From Lindgomyces ingoldianus (taxonomy: Eukaryota; Ascomycota; Dothideomycetes; Pleosporales; Lindgomycetaceae): DNA of 64,000 nt. The stretch covers positions 62,001-126,000 of the forward strand of contig NW_022985162.1 in NCBI RefSeq assembly GCF_010093535.1, written 5' to 3'. Within the stretch, counting starts at the first letter, position 1, and each line of letters starts with the position of its first letter. The notes below the pieces were generated by a model, which was given only the letters and a program-made list of their open reading frames with translations, did no database searches and was not told the origin of the DNA. Both the position numbers and the translations under genes were made by a program. Shown piece after piece: positions 25,534 to 37,583 of this stretch.

Positions 25534-27315
25534 ATGTCTCTCTCAATACCCAGCGCCCCGAACGCCGGTCTCTTCAAGCAAGGCTATCAGAAGTATATGA
25601 CCCTCTATTCTCCCCTTCGTCGAACTCACAAAAAGCTAACCCCACCACTACAGCTACGACGCCGAAGATGGAGCAGTTCTCCGCAACATCGACGCCTGTC
25701 GCACGATCGCACAAACAGTTCAGACCTCTCTCGGACCGTATGGCCGCAACAAGATCGTCATAAACCACCTGCAGAAAATGATATTGACTTCGGATGCCGC
25801 CACCATATTGCGGGAGCTGGAGGTTGTGCACCCCGCGGCGAAATTGCTGGTTATGGCTAGTCAACAGCAAGAGGCGGAGATGGGGGATGCGACGAACATG
25901 GTGATTGTACTGGCTGGAGAGCTGTTGAAGAAAGCCGAGGAGCTGCTGAGGATGGGGCTTAAGACAAGCGACATTGTGTTGGGCTACGAGAAGGCACAGA
26001 CGGCTGCTTTAGAGATTCTAGAGGGTACGTGAACATGGCCTCGATGCCACAGCTGACTGCTAATCTTCAATTTGCAGAATTGGTGTGCGACAAAGTTGAG
26101 GACATCAGGTCACAAGAGGAGCTCAGCAAAGCCATCAGCACCGTCGTGGCCGCTAAACAATCTGGCAGCGAACAATTCCTCGCACAACTGGTTGCCGAAG
26201 CTGTTCTCGCTGTCCTGCCCAAGAATCCCGTCAACTTCAACGTCGACAACATCCGCGTGGTTAAGATCATGGGTGGTAGCCTGGAGCAGAGCAAAGTGGT
26301 CAGAGGCATGGTCTTCGCGCGAGAACCAGAAGGCCTTATCAAAACGGCAAAGAAGGCGAAGGTTGGAGTATACTCGTGCCCTATCGACATCAGCCAGACC
26401 GAGACAAAAGGGACAGTTCTCCTTCACAATGCTAAGGAGATGCTCGATTTCACAAAAGGCGAGGAGCACCAGATCGAGAACATCATCAAGGAACTCCACG
26501 ACTCCGGCCTCCGCGTCGTCGTCGCTGGGTCGACCATCGGCGAGCTAGCACAGCACTACCTCAACCGCTATAATATCCTCGTCATCAAGGTCCTCTCCAA
26601 ATTCGAAATCCGCCGGCTCTGTCGCGTTGTCGGTGCCACTCCTCTCGCCCGTCTCGGTGCACCCATGCCGGACGAAATGGGAACCATCGATATTGTCGAG
26701 ACCCTCGAAATCGGCGGCGATCGTGTGACGGTCTTCCGGCAAGAAAATGAGCAGACCCGAACCGCAACCCTAGTCCTACGAGGTGCAACCCAAAACTACC
26801 TTGACGATGTAGAGCGCGCCATCGACGACGGTGTCAACGTCGTCAAAGCCATCACCCGCGACCCACGACTTGTCCCCGGCGCCGGCGCCGCAGAAATGCA
26901 ACTCATCGAACGGATCACGAACCTCGCCGACAAAACTCCAGGACTCTCACAATACTCAATCCGGAAATACGGTGAAGCTTTTGAAGTGATTCCGCGTACC
27001 CTTGCCGAATCCGCTGGTCTCGATGCCACGGAAGTTCTCTCGCGCCTATACTCCGCGCACGCTGCGCAGAAGGGCAAGAAAGACGATGAGTGGACGGTTG
27101 GCGTGGACATCGAGAACGAGGATGGGACGGGGACGCTGGATGCCAAGGATGAAGGGATCTTGGACCTGTGGGTTACGAAGAGCTGGGCGATTAAGTTGGC
27201 AACGGAGGCGGCGAGAACGGTATTGAGTGTTGATCAGATTATCGTGGCGAGGCAGGCGGGTGGCCCAAAGATGCCAGGAAAGGCTCAGCAGGGGAATTGG
27301 GATCAGGATGATTAG
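25534..27315 (+). CDS. cct8: T-complex protein 1 subunit theta (chaperonin CCT8)
   Basis: Subunit of the cytosolic chaperonin TRiC/CCT, which folds actin and tubulin with ATP. Exons 25534-25592, 25654-26024 and 26078-27315 give 555 residues. The group II chaperonin signature is present: TSLGPYGRNKIV, the ATP-site stretch EMGDATNMVIVLAGELL, and C-terminal VPGAGAAEMQLIERI followed by DLWVTKSWAIKLATEAARTVLSVDQIIVARQAGGPK. The start MSLSIPSAPNAGLFKQGYQ and the VNFNVDNIRVVKIMGG segment match theta rather than other subunits. Introns are 61 and 53 nt. It is convergent with ISY1. Confidence 0.96.
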
Positions 27316-27792
27316 ATGAGGGAAGCTGTGGAGGGGGGTTTCTTAGAGAAGAATGAGATGTATGATGAAGTGAATACCATAGATGGGATCATTGAATAGG
27401 CTCTGGCACTCTAACCATGAAAGAATGCCTTCTTGACGGTAATGCACAGAGAAGGCGACCAATTGAAGACTCACAAAGGCATTGGAAACATGATTATACG
27501 TCGTTCTATTCCGGTATGTGGTGCTATTTTGCAGACTATCGCTGCCGTAAATCCTGCTCTGGACTGCATATATCCATAATGGGGTGATATGCCAAAAGAC
27601 CTTTTTCTGCCGCTGTTCGACAAAGGGTATCAATCTGCCCTAGCCCAGTCCAAACCGCAATCCGCCCAATAAATGACTGCAATGAATGTCTGCCCAACTT
27701 GAATCAACTTCCACGGTCTGAGGGAAAATCTGTGTCCGTTCGGAAGCATGGTCTATGAAGAGAGCCACTGAAGATGCTGCACCAAAGACCCT
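27316..27792. other. Intergenic between convergent CCT8 and ISY1
   Basis: Shared 3' flank; nothing else seen. Confidence 0.6.
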
Positions 27793-28611
27793 TCAACCCA
27801 GCTTATCCAAAAGCTTCCTCCTCCTCCGCTCCACCAACTCCTCATTAACCTCATCCAGGCTTGGAACCTTCCACCTCACTCCATCTCCCGTATCCCCCGG
27901 AATCTCTACCCACTCTTTCTGGCCTTGCTCTCCGCCATTCTTCCTCATACGCTTCGCCCCTGCACCCGCTCCCGCACCTGTGCTAGCACTGACATCCTCA
28001 ATCTCATCCCCCAACTCCATAAACTTGTCCCACGCCTCCTTCTCCTTCGCCCGCTCATACTCCAACAACGATCCATCCTCCTCATCTAGATTATATCCAT
28101 AATACCTCGCATCAATCTTCCCCCTCAGCTCTCTCCTCGCCTCCCCCCCTTTCACATACACCCCCTCATCCTGAGGTCTTCCCTGCCCCTCAAACAACTC
28201 CTTCACCCCCGGCAACTCCCTTGCCCGTCCAAAATATTTATACCCCTTCCCACCCCCGGGAACCTCTTTCCCCTCCTCATCTAACACCCGTCCGCCCCTC
28301 ATATAATTCGGCCCGCCAAGCGTCCTAATCTGACTCTCCCACATATGCTTTTCCCGCATGAGTTTATTGATCTCATCATTTAGATCCCGAATTTGGAAGT
28401 CCGAAAGAGCTGGGTCTTGAATTTTGGTGACTTTGCGCGAGATTTCTTTGAGCACTTGACCGCGCCATTTTTCACAGACGGGGACGGCGGTGATGGAGGT
28501 TATGAGTTTTGGGCGGCGCGTGCGGCCGACGTCGAAGATGCCGGATTCTGCTGCGACGGCGGCGCGGAAGCGGAAGAGCATAGAGTGCGCTTTTTCGGAG
28601 TTTCGCGCCAT
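27793..28611 (-). CDS. isy1: Pre-mRNA splicing factor ISY1
   Basis: Component of the Prp19/NTC-associated complex in the activated spliceosome. Single exon, 272 residues. The N-terminus MARNSEKAHSMLFRFRAA followed by RRPKLITSITAVPVCEKWRGQVLKEISRKVTKIQDPALSDFQIRDLNDEINKL is diagnostic of the ISY1 family. GGPNYMRGG and GYKYFGRARELPGVKELF follow. The C-terminal third is acidic/basic with an Ala-Gly run (TGAGAGAGAKRMRKNGG) and ends in RRRRKLLDKLG. Length matches fungal homologues. An upstream in-frame start is not supported. Confidence 0.95.
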   Translation of the reverse strand: MARNSEKAHSMLFRFRAAVAAESGIFDVGRTRRPKLITSITAVPVCEKWRGQVLKEISRKVTKIQDPALSDFQIRDLNDEINKLMREKHMWESQIRTLGGPNYMRGGRVLDEEGKEVPGGGKGYKYFGRARELPGVKELFEGQGRPQDEGVYVKGGEARRELRGKIDARYYGYNLDEEDGSLLEYERAKEKEAWDKFMELGDEIEDVSASTGAGAGAGAKRMRKNGGEQGQKEWVEIPGDTGDGVRWKVPSLDEVNEELVERRRRKLLDKLG

Positions 28612-29698
28612 GATTGCGGTGGGGGTGTGGTGTTGATGAGGTTGCGGAAGCTGTTGCGTGAGGGATGTAGGGCTTGGATTAGGTCGACAGGCAAATTGGC
28701 GAAAACCAAGTAAATAAACAAAAAAGAAGCTGCCTGCAGTCTAAACGAAAGCAAGTTCTACCAAGATGTGAGAGTGAAGGCACGCGCGATTAAGCGAGCT
28801 GTCGTATAGTTCCCTGAAATGCAGGAAAGAAGTTATCGTTGACGCGTTGGCGAGGAAAGTTTGGTGTTTGGTTCCCGGCATGGGCGGTGTGGAGGGGCAA
28901 TAAAGGCCTAACACACAATGTTTCATTGAGACTATTCCCTTTTTGGATCTGGCATCGCGTCCTGTATCAGACCTCAGGGGCAAATTTCACACATCGCATG
29001 AGCCGAAGAGTCACGAAGAAATTACGGGAGAGAAAAGGCGCAATTTAGATTTCTTTCCATTCGTGACACTACCGCCAATCTGACCTGCCAACGTACTCCG
29101 TACAGAGAGGAGGAGACCGGCATTCACTACACAATTCCAACTAAAAGACATTACAGGTCACACCGAACAAAAATTACAGAAACAGGAGAACAGAAAGCTA
29201 ATACAAACGAATGACAAGAATCGAAAAACCAAGGGGGTTTTGTAGGTCGAGCCTAGCATGGTTCTTGAGAAGCTAGGAGAGGGCAAAAAAAGGAAAATGT
29301 AAGGGAAAGAAAAAAGGAGAATGAGAGGGAGAGTCGTTATGCACAAAGCAATCAGTGTCATCTCAGTATATCAGTTCCATCTCCAACCCCAATCCACTCT
29401 ACACAGCTCCATCACGTAAGTGCGAAATTCCGAACGCCAAGCCCTGAGATCCAGATCCTGAAGGCTCCAATTGATCTTGGGCCTTTTCATTCGAACCCAG
29501 ACTAAGAGACAAGTTCCGAACACGACTAGTGTAAGGGAAAGAGACAAAGGAGAGGAGCGCTTCAAAGGATGATATTTGCCCGCGACTAAGGAGAAAGATT
29601 GTCAGTTAGATGACGGTATGGGTATGGCTCTGCCAGACAAACAAGGAAAAAATATTCTAGGGAATTTTGTGGAAGTGAGGATATTGATGGCCTGCGCC
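28612..29698. other. Intergenic, no gene seen
   Basis: ISY1 promoter and 3' flank of the apsA-like gene. Purine- and pyrimidine-rich stretches near 29160-29350 give spurious frames only. Confidence 0.5.
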
Positions 29699-32600
29699 TC
29701 AATGCGCACCATGCGATTCAGCTCGAGAATGTGACCGTGAACTCATAGAGCCGACAAGAGAAGGCCGAGATTGGAAACTGGTATGACGACCGCTCTTGTG
29801 AGTAAGGGATGCGACATCATGCTTGCCTGAAACGAATAATTAGCCTTCGTGGAAGAGTAAATATCCCGGTTAGCGCAGACTCACCATCGCAACATGCCCG
29901 CACGTTCTCCATCTCCAGGCGATCCATGTCACGCTGTCGCTGCTCCATCATCTCGCGCGTGAGGTCCTCGGCAGAGTGACTAGGTTCTGACTGTCCATAA
30001 GTCGAAGCCTCTTGCGCGCTAGCTTTGCTGTGTCTGCTTGAGAAGGAGCTTCGTATCCCTCCCGGACTTGGACGAAACACTCCACTCAGGCTGCTGAATC
30101 GCCCTGATCCTGGAGTCTGCGAAGAAGCCCGTTGTGACGTTGTTGACGGCTGTCGAAGTGTAGGAATCTGGGCATGGTGAGGAGAGGACGTCCGCCGGCT
30201 CACATGGGACGAGAGAGACGCCCTGGAGCGACCAGTCTGTCGTGACGAGCTGCGGAAGCCAGGGTTGAATTCGTTCTGGATTTCGTCGGTAGCGAACTTT
30301 TGCTCTACTTGTTCTTCCCCGGTGCGAAGAAGCAAGTAAGAGAGCGCGTTAAACCATGTCTCATGCCGCTGCCCTGTAGTTGCTGTAAATTTGACGGTTC
30401 GTCCAGGTGTTATGACAACAAGACTCTTTCGGTGAAGACCTGGAGGGTAAGGATTGTCGTCAGAAACGACTTGCACAGCCTCAATAGCTACACTCTTCGC
30501 CTTCAGCTGAGAACGACCAGCAGTCGCAGGATCTTTTTCACTCCAGTACAAGGTCCGCGTGTATGGATGGACCCAGAAGAATCGACGGTGCCGATTCTCT
30601 GACATTCCCTCTCGTCCAGCCTTCCGGGTGTATTTCCAAAGGAATTCGCCAATCATGGTCTGCGTAATTGCCTGGATCATTCGAGGATCCGTAGAAGCCG
30701 GATCAAAGCCATTCGGACCAAATGGAGCTTGGCTGGAAATATTGAAGCGCTGATCAATTTCTGAGACAAACGATGACACTGATGATCGCCGACTAATGGG
30801 GGAGGTGGCACCACTCCTACCAGCATCGCTTCGCTGATGTTGGTGTCGAGGTCGAGGCGTTGTGCCACCCATCTTTGGACTCGAAACTCCATTGCTTGTT
30901 TTCACCGTCACCGGTGTCATAGGGCGTTTCTTATATGCAGACGCTGGCATACCTGGAGGGCCCATTACCCCGGGAGTAGAAGGCGTCGAGACAGGTAGGG
31001 TTGGCGACTTGAGCGCAGCAGCAGCAATGACCTGCTTGTGATCTGGGGGAAGAGGGGGGGGAGACGTGTCACGAGACCGTATGCTTCCGGAGCTACCAGG
31101 ACGTCGAGGAGCCCTACTGGGGTCACTGTACCTTCTAGGCGACGATGGTGGTGACATGCTCTTCTCTACACCAGCAGCTGCGATAGTCCCAGAATGTCGC
31201 TGGCTCCTCGTTGCTAACACTTTGTCGATCTGGTCGGCAGTCACCATCGTCTGAGTTCCCTCATCAGTCATCGGGGTAAGGGGACGTTGTTCCGGTGTTG
31301 AGAACTCCAGACCACGATCGGTCTGAACGGCATTGGAAGCAATCGGCGCCAAAGGTGAACGGCTGCTGGCCTCAGCCGTCACCTCAGACATATTCTTGCC
31401 CCAAGGAAGTACGGAATTGAAGAATCCTAGTTGCACTGCTTCTGGAGCTGCACGGTGTGCTGTGACAGGTCTCGAGGGAACATGTGGCTCCGTCTCTTGG
31501 GACACAATGTTCGATAACGACAGAATAGCGGGAGGAACACGGTGGGCAGTCGAAGGCCTACTCGGACTCGGCAAGAAAGCAGGAAGTGTTGGTGACTCCG
31601 GCTGGGTATTTTGAAGGACCATGACATCTGAGAACCTGTTTGCTGGAGGCAATATAATAGCCGGCTCAATAGGCTCCGTGTGCTGCACCGTGATTGAGGA
31701 GATTTGAGACAGAGTTCTTGCAGGAGGCTCGACTGGCTCAGTAGCTTGAGATGCGAGACCTGCCAGTTGTAACCGTGCGGGCCTGGGTGCCTCAGCCGGC
31801 TCAGTAGCTTGAGATGCGAGGCCTGCCAGTTGTAACCGTGTGGGTCTGGGTGCCCCAGCTGGCTCAGTAGCTTGAGAAGTAAGCATGGAGAATTGCGAAC
31901 AAGCTGGCATGGGCGCTTCCACGGGTTCGGTATTCTGGGTTGAGAGGGAGGACATATGCAACGGCATCGGCACAGACGTTTCGTTAACTAGGACTGTCTT
32001 TGATGGCTCCAAAGGCTCCGTAGCTTGTGCAGAAACGGAGGGTATAAGTAACAGCGAATTCGAGAAGTCTTTGGGGTTGGCCAAGGGCTCCCTAGGTTCC
32101 GTCGTCTGAGCCGCAATCGACGATATGTTAAGGGATGGAGGTTCTGCCTTTTTGAGAACGGGAGAGACGGGATTTGTACCCTGCGTGGAAATTTGTGACA
32201 TGTGGAGAGCAGGAAGAGGCGGTTGGCGGACAACAGGAGCCTCAGGGACCGTGTCTTGGGAAGAAAGCGATGAAATATGCATTGTTGGTGGAAGGATTTC
32301 CTTGATCATAGGGGTAACAGGCTGTGTATCCTGCATCGAAATAGATGATATGCCCATCTTCCTCGGCGTCTCAGGTTCAGTCGCCATCCCCACATGAGAC
32401 ACAGAAGTTGTCTTCTGCAGTGGTTGTTCGAGATCTGCAGCTTGGGCAAAAGGCGTGGGTGGCCACGGCTCTGTCATCATTCCTGAGTCAACCATCATTG
32501 CTTGAGGAACGGAAGCTAATTGCAGAGGAGACCTGTTCAAGGTAGACTTCCTCATAACCTCGGGTGATGAATCTGGGGAAAGCAGACTCGATCGACTAGG

Positions 32601-34661
32601 TGTTCCGTCAGCAACACTACCATCTTCGCTCTCTCCACTGAGATTGCCCAGCTCTGCGAACAAGCTCTTGCCCTGAGCAGGAGTGCTGTTATTGCTGTTG
32701 CCGACAAAACTAGCTGGAGAGTCCTTAGCAGCTGGGGGGGTATTTGTGAAAAGCTCCTCGCTAGATCGTGGCGTTGCGCGACGATAACCCCCCTGCTTAA
32801 TCTTGAGCCTATATCGCGGTTGCTGAGTCTGAACCGGTGTTTTGATATCCACATTGTCGGCCTCATCCCCGGAGGTAGAAGCGGTGCTTTGGTATGAGTT
32901 GCGGTTGCCAGCAATGGAAAGTGGCGAAGGTCTACGACCGCGAATAGTGCCAGTAGAAGGACCCCCTTCAGTCTCGGTGAGTTCATCGGTGCTATCTCCG
33001 TCGAGTGTTTCCGCTCCGGTCTGGAAAGCATCTGTTTCGGTTGTGGTACCATCACGCTCATTGGCAGTCTCGAAGGCATCGGAAGTATCATTCGAAGTTT
33101 CGAACTCCTCATGGCTTGATTCAGCCGCAGAGCTAAATCCACCGGGGAAGGCTCCAGGAACATCGACCTGTCTTGACCGCCGGCTGGGTGTGCCTTCTAC
33201 ATCTTGCTCCTCCCATTCATCGTCGTCCACCACAATCTCCTGGCTACCAGTCCTCAGTGCGCCGAGACGGTCTGGCCGTGTGGGCTTCTTGAAAACGTCT
33301 TTTTCAATCTTTTTCCGCTTACCCGCACTACCTAGTCCGTTGATTCCATTGCGGTTCGATTCAAGTTCATCGCGAGCATCCTGCAACATTCGCTTTAGTT
33401 CAATCTTCTCGGTCTTTTCGCGATGGATGTTGTTCTTGAGCTGCTGAATCATCCGGTGGGCATGGTGAAGCGAATGTTTGAGCGTCTCAGATTCAAGCTG
33501 TCCATGTCGAGGCGTCGCTTTACTGGGAGACGGAGGTGGCGAGTGGTCGGGGGTCACAGTATTGCCATCATCATCACCGTCTTCTGGAGATGTGTCGTCT
33601 ACCGATGCTTGGTCCTCTGACCGCAGTCGATAAGCAACGGCCCTTGCAAGCTCCTGGTTCTGGGACGCAAGTTCGTCAACCTTCCGTTGAAGAGCGCCCC
33701 TCTCCGTTTCTCCCATAGAGACATTGCGTCGAAGCCCTGACAGCTCGGTCTCGTGCTGCTTCGTTTTTGCAACATGCTCGTCGCTAATCTTTGCGTACAG
33801 TTGTTTCAGCTCTTCGAATTCCCTCTCCAGCATTGATTTCTCGGACTTGGAGAGACTGAGATTGTGGTTTAGACGATGCTCTCTATCGGCAGCTGCTTTG
33901 GTAGCAGCCTCGAACTCACGGACCTGGGTCTCCAGGCTCCAGTTGACATCTTTAAGTCGAGACTCACTTTCGTCGGTCGCCCGTAGTCGCTGAGACAACC
34001 CTTCTACCTCAATCTCGAGCTGCGACCTGTCCAGGTTAGCAGCCTTGAGAGCGTCATCCTTCTCGAGCAAAACGGCTTGGAGGTCCTTCAATTGGTTGAG
34101 TAGTGAAGTGGAGATCTCGGTCGCAAGGGCAATGTCGTTGATCCGATTTGGCTGCTGATTTCTCTGTTTCCGGGATGGAACGCTGACCTTCGAGGGTGAG
34201 TGATGGGCCTCACTGGAATACACTGAAGCACCAGCTGTAGTATCGGTCTCACCACTTGGCACCCGGGATTTAGGAAGAAAGGTTCGCACAGTTTCCCTGC
34301 CCACTTCATTAAACTCCTTTTCGAGCTCGGCCAGCCTCTGCCGGAGCTCTGGCCCAATCTCATTGTCCTCCTGCTGTTTCTCTACCTCCTTGAGCTTCTC
34401 CTCCAGCTCCTTCCTCTGCTGGACAAGCGCATTGCCTAGTTGGGATGTCTCTTGTAGCCGACGGGTTGTCTCCGAAAGATGGGCTTGTAGCGCCCTCTTG
34501 GCCTGCGACGGAGACCCGTTTAGGTACAAAGAGAATTGGGAGTTGTCGAAGGCGGAGTATCGGTGCCTTTGTAGGTCGTGCGAGTTCGAAATGAAGGGAT
34601 CGGAGCCGTTGTGGTCCTCCACGGCGAAAGCGCCGGGAGGGGGATTTGCTGTTGTCGCCAT
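29699..34661 (-). CDS. apsA: Nuclear-migration cortex protein, ApsA/Num1 type
   Basis: Anchors dynein/mitochondria to the cell cortex and positions nuclei. Exons 34661-29885 and 29826-29699 give 1634 residues; reading through the 58-nt intron (GTGAGT...CAG) would change the C-terminus. Residues about 30-440 are heptad-rich coiled coil (LSETTRRLQETSQLGNALVQ onwards). Residues about 770-1055 hold twelve copies of S/A-x-Q-x-T-x-P at roughly 20-30 residue spacing. A PH domain at about 1325-1450 (MIGEFLWKYTRK, RRFFWVHPYTRTLYWSEKDP, RTVKFTATTGQRHETWFNALSYLL) matches the lipid-binding PH domain of the Num1/Mcp5 family. The end is Ser/Arg-rich. The first ATG in frame is 34661. ApsA and Cdc42 both act at the cortex, but distance here suggests no functional linkage. 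Confidence 0.93.
31741..31866 (-). repeat. 63-bp tandem duplication inside the ApsA-type gene
   Basis: Two adjacent near-identical 63-bp units (31741-31803 and 31804-31866) encode 21 residues each, ending in LAGLASQATEP. They differ by a handful of bases and are the youngest part of the SxQxTxP repeat array. Confidence 0.9.
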
Positions 34662-35727
34662 TAGTTGTACCGGGGTGCAGTGCCTCAATATTCCATCGCC
34701 GGGGGTGGTATTTTCCTCCTCAGATCGAATAAAATCGGGGGGTTTACGAGGCCCGAAGCAGGCGGGTTATTTTCGTGAGGCGCGGAAAATGTCTCGTGAG
34801 ACAGAAAGGTACCGTAGGGACGAGGATAACGGGCGAGCGAGCGTGGATGGCGACAGGAAAATATTAGAGACCAAAGCGATTGTCTGTTTTACCTGCTGTA
34901 ACGACGCCGGAATGCGCGCGATTGCGAAGGCAGGCAGGACAGGACAGTTTCGGCTGAGGACGCGCAGAGAGGAGCGGCAACACCACCAAGCTAATGGCGA
35001 TCACTCTAACGCGTTTCCGTTACGCAAGGGCAGCTGGATTAATGCGCATCGTCGAGACAGCGCTTAATAGAAGCAAGGAGAGAGAAACACGGAGAATCGG
35101 GACAGAGGCAAAGAGGAGAGAGTGGAACGGGTTCCACGGTTGTTGTTTTGGAAAGTGACCGTGCGCTTCCGGGTCTGAGATTCTCATCAAACGTCAACAC
35201 CAGGGAACAATTGGCTCTCAGCGTCCCTCATGCAAAGCGGCTGATGATGGACAGACAGACGTAGATGGCTGTGACGTGCACTAAGACAGCCAGCCTCCAC
35301 GCGCATCATTTTAAAGTTTCTACTACTATTATTGGTGCACACGGGAGACTCAACAACAACATCGAACGCACCCCCCACCACCGTGAGCAGAATTAATAAT
35401 TATAGAAAAGGGGGAAATCGGAATCTTCCTTGCAGACAAGTCGCACTCTCGGCATTCCGGCTCTTCGCTCCTCGCTGGTGATGTACAACATCATGCTCTG
35501 ACGTGCATGCTTGGTTTCCCTTGTTTGTTTGAAGGACGTGTCATCGTTGTTGTGGGAGAGTCTCGATTAGGACGTGACAGCTCGTCGGCGCTATAATCAC
35601 GTGATAGGAATCCGGGGACGATTTCTCAGCCACAGCTTGGCGAGAACTTTCCACGATTTTGGGCAACCTGGAACTGGCTCTTAACCTTCAATTTCTCCCG
35701 CTCCTCCACTACTTCTGTACTCATACA
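34662..35727. other. Intergenic: divergent promoters of apsA-like gene and CWC24
   Basis: No gene called. Frames at 34363..35067 (plus) overlap the apsA-like start and are shadows. Confidence 0.6.
35597..35604. promoter_or_regulatory. TCACGTGA palindrome upstream of CWC24
   Basis: Eight-base palindrome with an E-box core, 123 bp before the CWC24 ATG. Factors of the bHLH type (Cbf1/Pho4-like) bind such sites in yeasts; use here is inferred. The same octamer occurs at 62128-62135. Confidence 0.5.
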
Positions 35728-36651
35728 ATGGACGGCCCAGTCGTATCTTTCAAGAAGCGTGCTCCGAAGGGCGTCGTGCGGAAAGCTGCCCCGCCACCAC
35801 CGTCAGGTTCAGAGTCCTCGTCAGGCTCAGAATCAGAAGGTGAGAATGGCCGCCTGGTCAAGAGGAGGAAGACTCACGGCAATGTCCTGAAGGCATCTAC
35901 GGCAGATCAAAAGTCGGCGTCAACCTTCGAAGGCACTACACAGTACGATGCAGACCGCTCCGCGAAGATCGAAGCGAGCAACGACGCCACCAAGCAATCC
36001 AACTGGTACGATGAAGATGCCAAAGATGCACTGAGCGCGAAGAACCTACTCGGAACCACACGATCAAAGCCGGAATCCTTCATACAAAAGAGTGCCAATG
36101 CCCCGAATCGACAGGTCGGCCCTATGAAAGCTCCCACAAATATTCGAACAATCACAATAACGGACTATGCACCGGATGTGTGTAAGGACTACAAACAGAC
36201 GGGCTTCTGCGGATACGGCGACGGCTGTAAATTCTTGCATGCCCGCGAAGACTATGCAGCAGGGTGGAAGTTAGACAGAGATTGGGAAATATCCGGCAAA
36301 GGCCAGAAGCCTGGCGGAACAATTGTCGCGTCTGCAAAACGGGCAACGGAAGAAAAAGACGAGGAAGGCTTTGACATCGACCTACTAGAGAAGATTCCTT
36401 TTGCTTGCATTATATGCAAGAAACCTTACAAGACTCCGGTTATCACAAAGTGTGGGCATTACTTCTGCGAAGCCTGTGCTTTGAAGCGGTACCGAAAAGA
36501 CCCTACTTGCGCGGCTTGTTCGGCAAACACTAATGGCATCTTCAACAATGCAAGAAATCTCCAGAAACTGTTAGATAGGAAACAGAGGTGGGAGGATAAG
36601 AAGCAAAATGCCAAAGAAGAAGCCGGCGAAAATGACGAAGCGCCGAATTAG
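35728..36651 (+). CDS. cwc24: Pre-mRNA splicing factor CWC24 (CCCH plus RING)
   Basis: Spliceosome-associated protein of the RNF113A/Cwc24 family acting around the first step of splicing. Single exon, 307 residues from ATG 35728. The N-terminal 40 residues are basic and Ser-rich (SESSSGSESEGENGRLVKRRKTHG). At about 125-185 lies TITDYAPDVCKDYKQTGFCGYGDGCKFLHARED, the CCCH zinc finger. At about 235-275 lies a C3HC4 RING (FACIICKKPYKTPVITKCGHYFCEACALKRYRKDPTCAAC). The order and the spacer KLDRDWE are typical of Cwc24. The end is acidic. Confidence 0.96.
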   Translation: MDGPVVSFKKRAPKGVVRKAAPPPPSGSESSSGSESEGENGRLVKRRKTHGNVLKASTADQKSASTFEGTTQYDADRSAKIEASNDATKQSNWYDEDAKDALSAKNLLGTTRSKPESFIQKSANAPNRQVGPMKAPTNIRTITITDYAPDVCKDYKQTGFCGYGDGCKFLHAREDYAAGWKLDRDWEISGKGQKPGGTIVASAKRATEEKDEEGFDIDLLEKIPFACIICKKPYKTPVITKCGHYFCEACALKRYRKDPTCAACSANTNGIFNNARNLQKLLDRKQRWEDKKQNAKEEAGENDEAPN

Positions 36652-37583
36652 ATTGGCTTGTCACAGCTGTATTTTAGGATATTTGATCTCATCCTGACTA
36701 TATGAACTAGTCATATATAGTGGGTTAACATGCTAAGTGCTTGTATTAACTACATAGCAACACACTCAGTGTCCACATGCAGCCTGATTCTCAGTTGGTG
36801 CTGAATGACGCTTTATTTACTTTCCCTGTGCTGCTTCGAGACGATTTTTGTGTATGTGCATTATTTTTGTTGCTGGCATACTTATATACAGTAATAAAGT
36901 TGAAAACAAACCCTATATCTATGTCGTATGGGTGGAGTCCACGTCACGGGACTGCGCGATGCCTCTATTGCATAGGTACGTGTTTACGACATTCGATGAC
37001 CGAACTCCACCTACGCATCTCCTCCAGCACAACTCCCTCGCTCACTCAGTTGATATTTAACTCTGCTGATTCATGAAATGGCGCCTTGAAACATTGTCAA
37101 AAGAGGTGGTATGTAAGGCTCAGATAACCTAGCTAGTAGCCACTGAAAGCGTCTTTTCGTTCAGAACAGTTATAATTATATTTAGCAGTAAATTTATAAC
37201 TCATAATAAACTATAACTCTCTCTGAATAGCAGAGAGGGAATTATTTAGCCTCTTCTTGATGAACCTCCATCTAGACCTAGAAGGGTAGATTTGATCGAG
37301 AGCCTATATGAGTTTTCTCTTAGAGACATCCTAACAACTAGCCTTCCAATCAAGAACTGTCCACAGGTCCTGATCGCCTGTAGGTAGCCCACCAGTTAAC
37401 GCTGAGGGCTCGAGCAGACCAATATCAGAGTACTGGTTCTGGTGGTACCTGACCGGGAACAAATGCAAGCTGGAGGGTTTTCATGCATGTTACCATCGCT
37501 TCCAGGGAGTAATTGAAGTACCCCAAGCGATGAAGGAGTTTCTCGGTTTCAGAAAGGTCGGGGATACCCAAGACTTACTCAAA
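36652..37583. other. Intergenic, AT-rich, gene-poor
   Basis: AT-rich tract around 37150-37260 with stop-rich frames; could be old transposon sequence, but no terminal repeats or domains were seen. Confidence 0.4.

Noticed and set aside
34363..35067. 234-codon plus-strand open frame over the apsA-like start
   Set aside because: It is the shadow of the well-supported ApsA/Num1 coding strand and its promoter.
37130..37300. AT-rich tract as transposon remnant
   Set aside because: No terminal repeats, target-site duplication or transposase motif could be seen.
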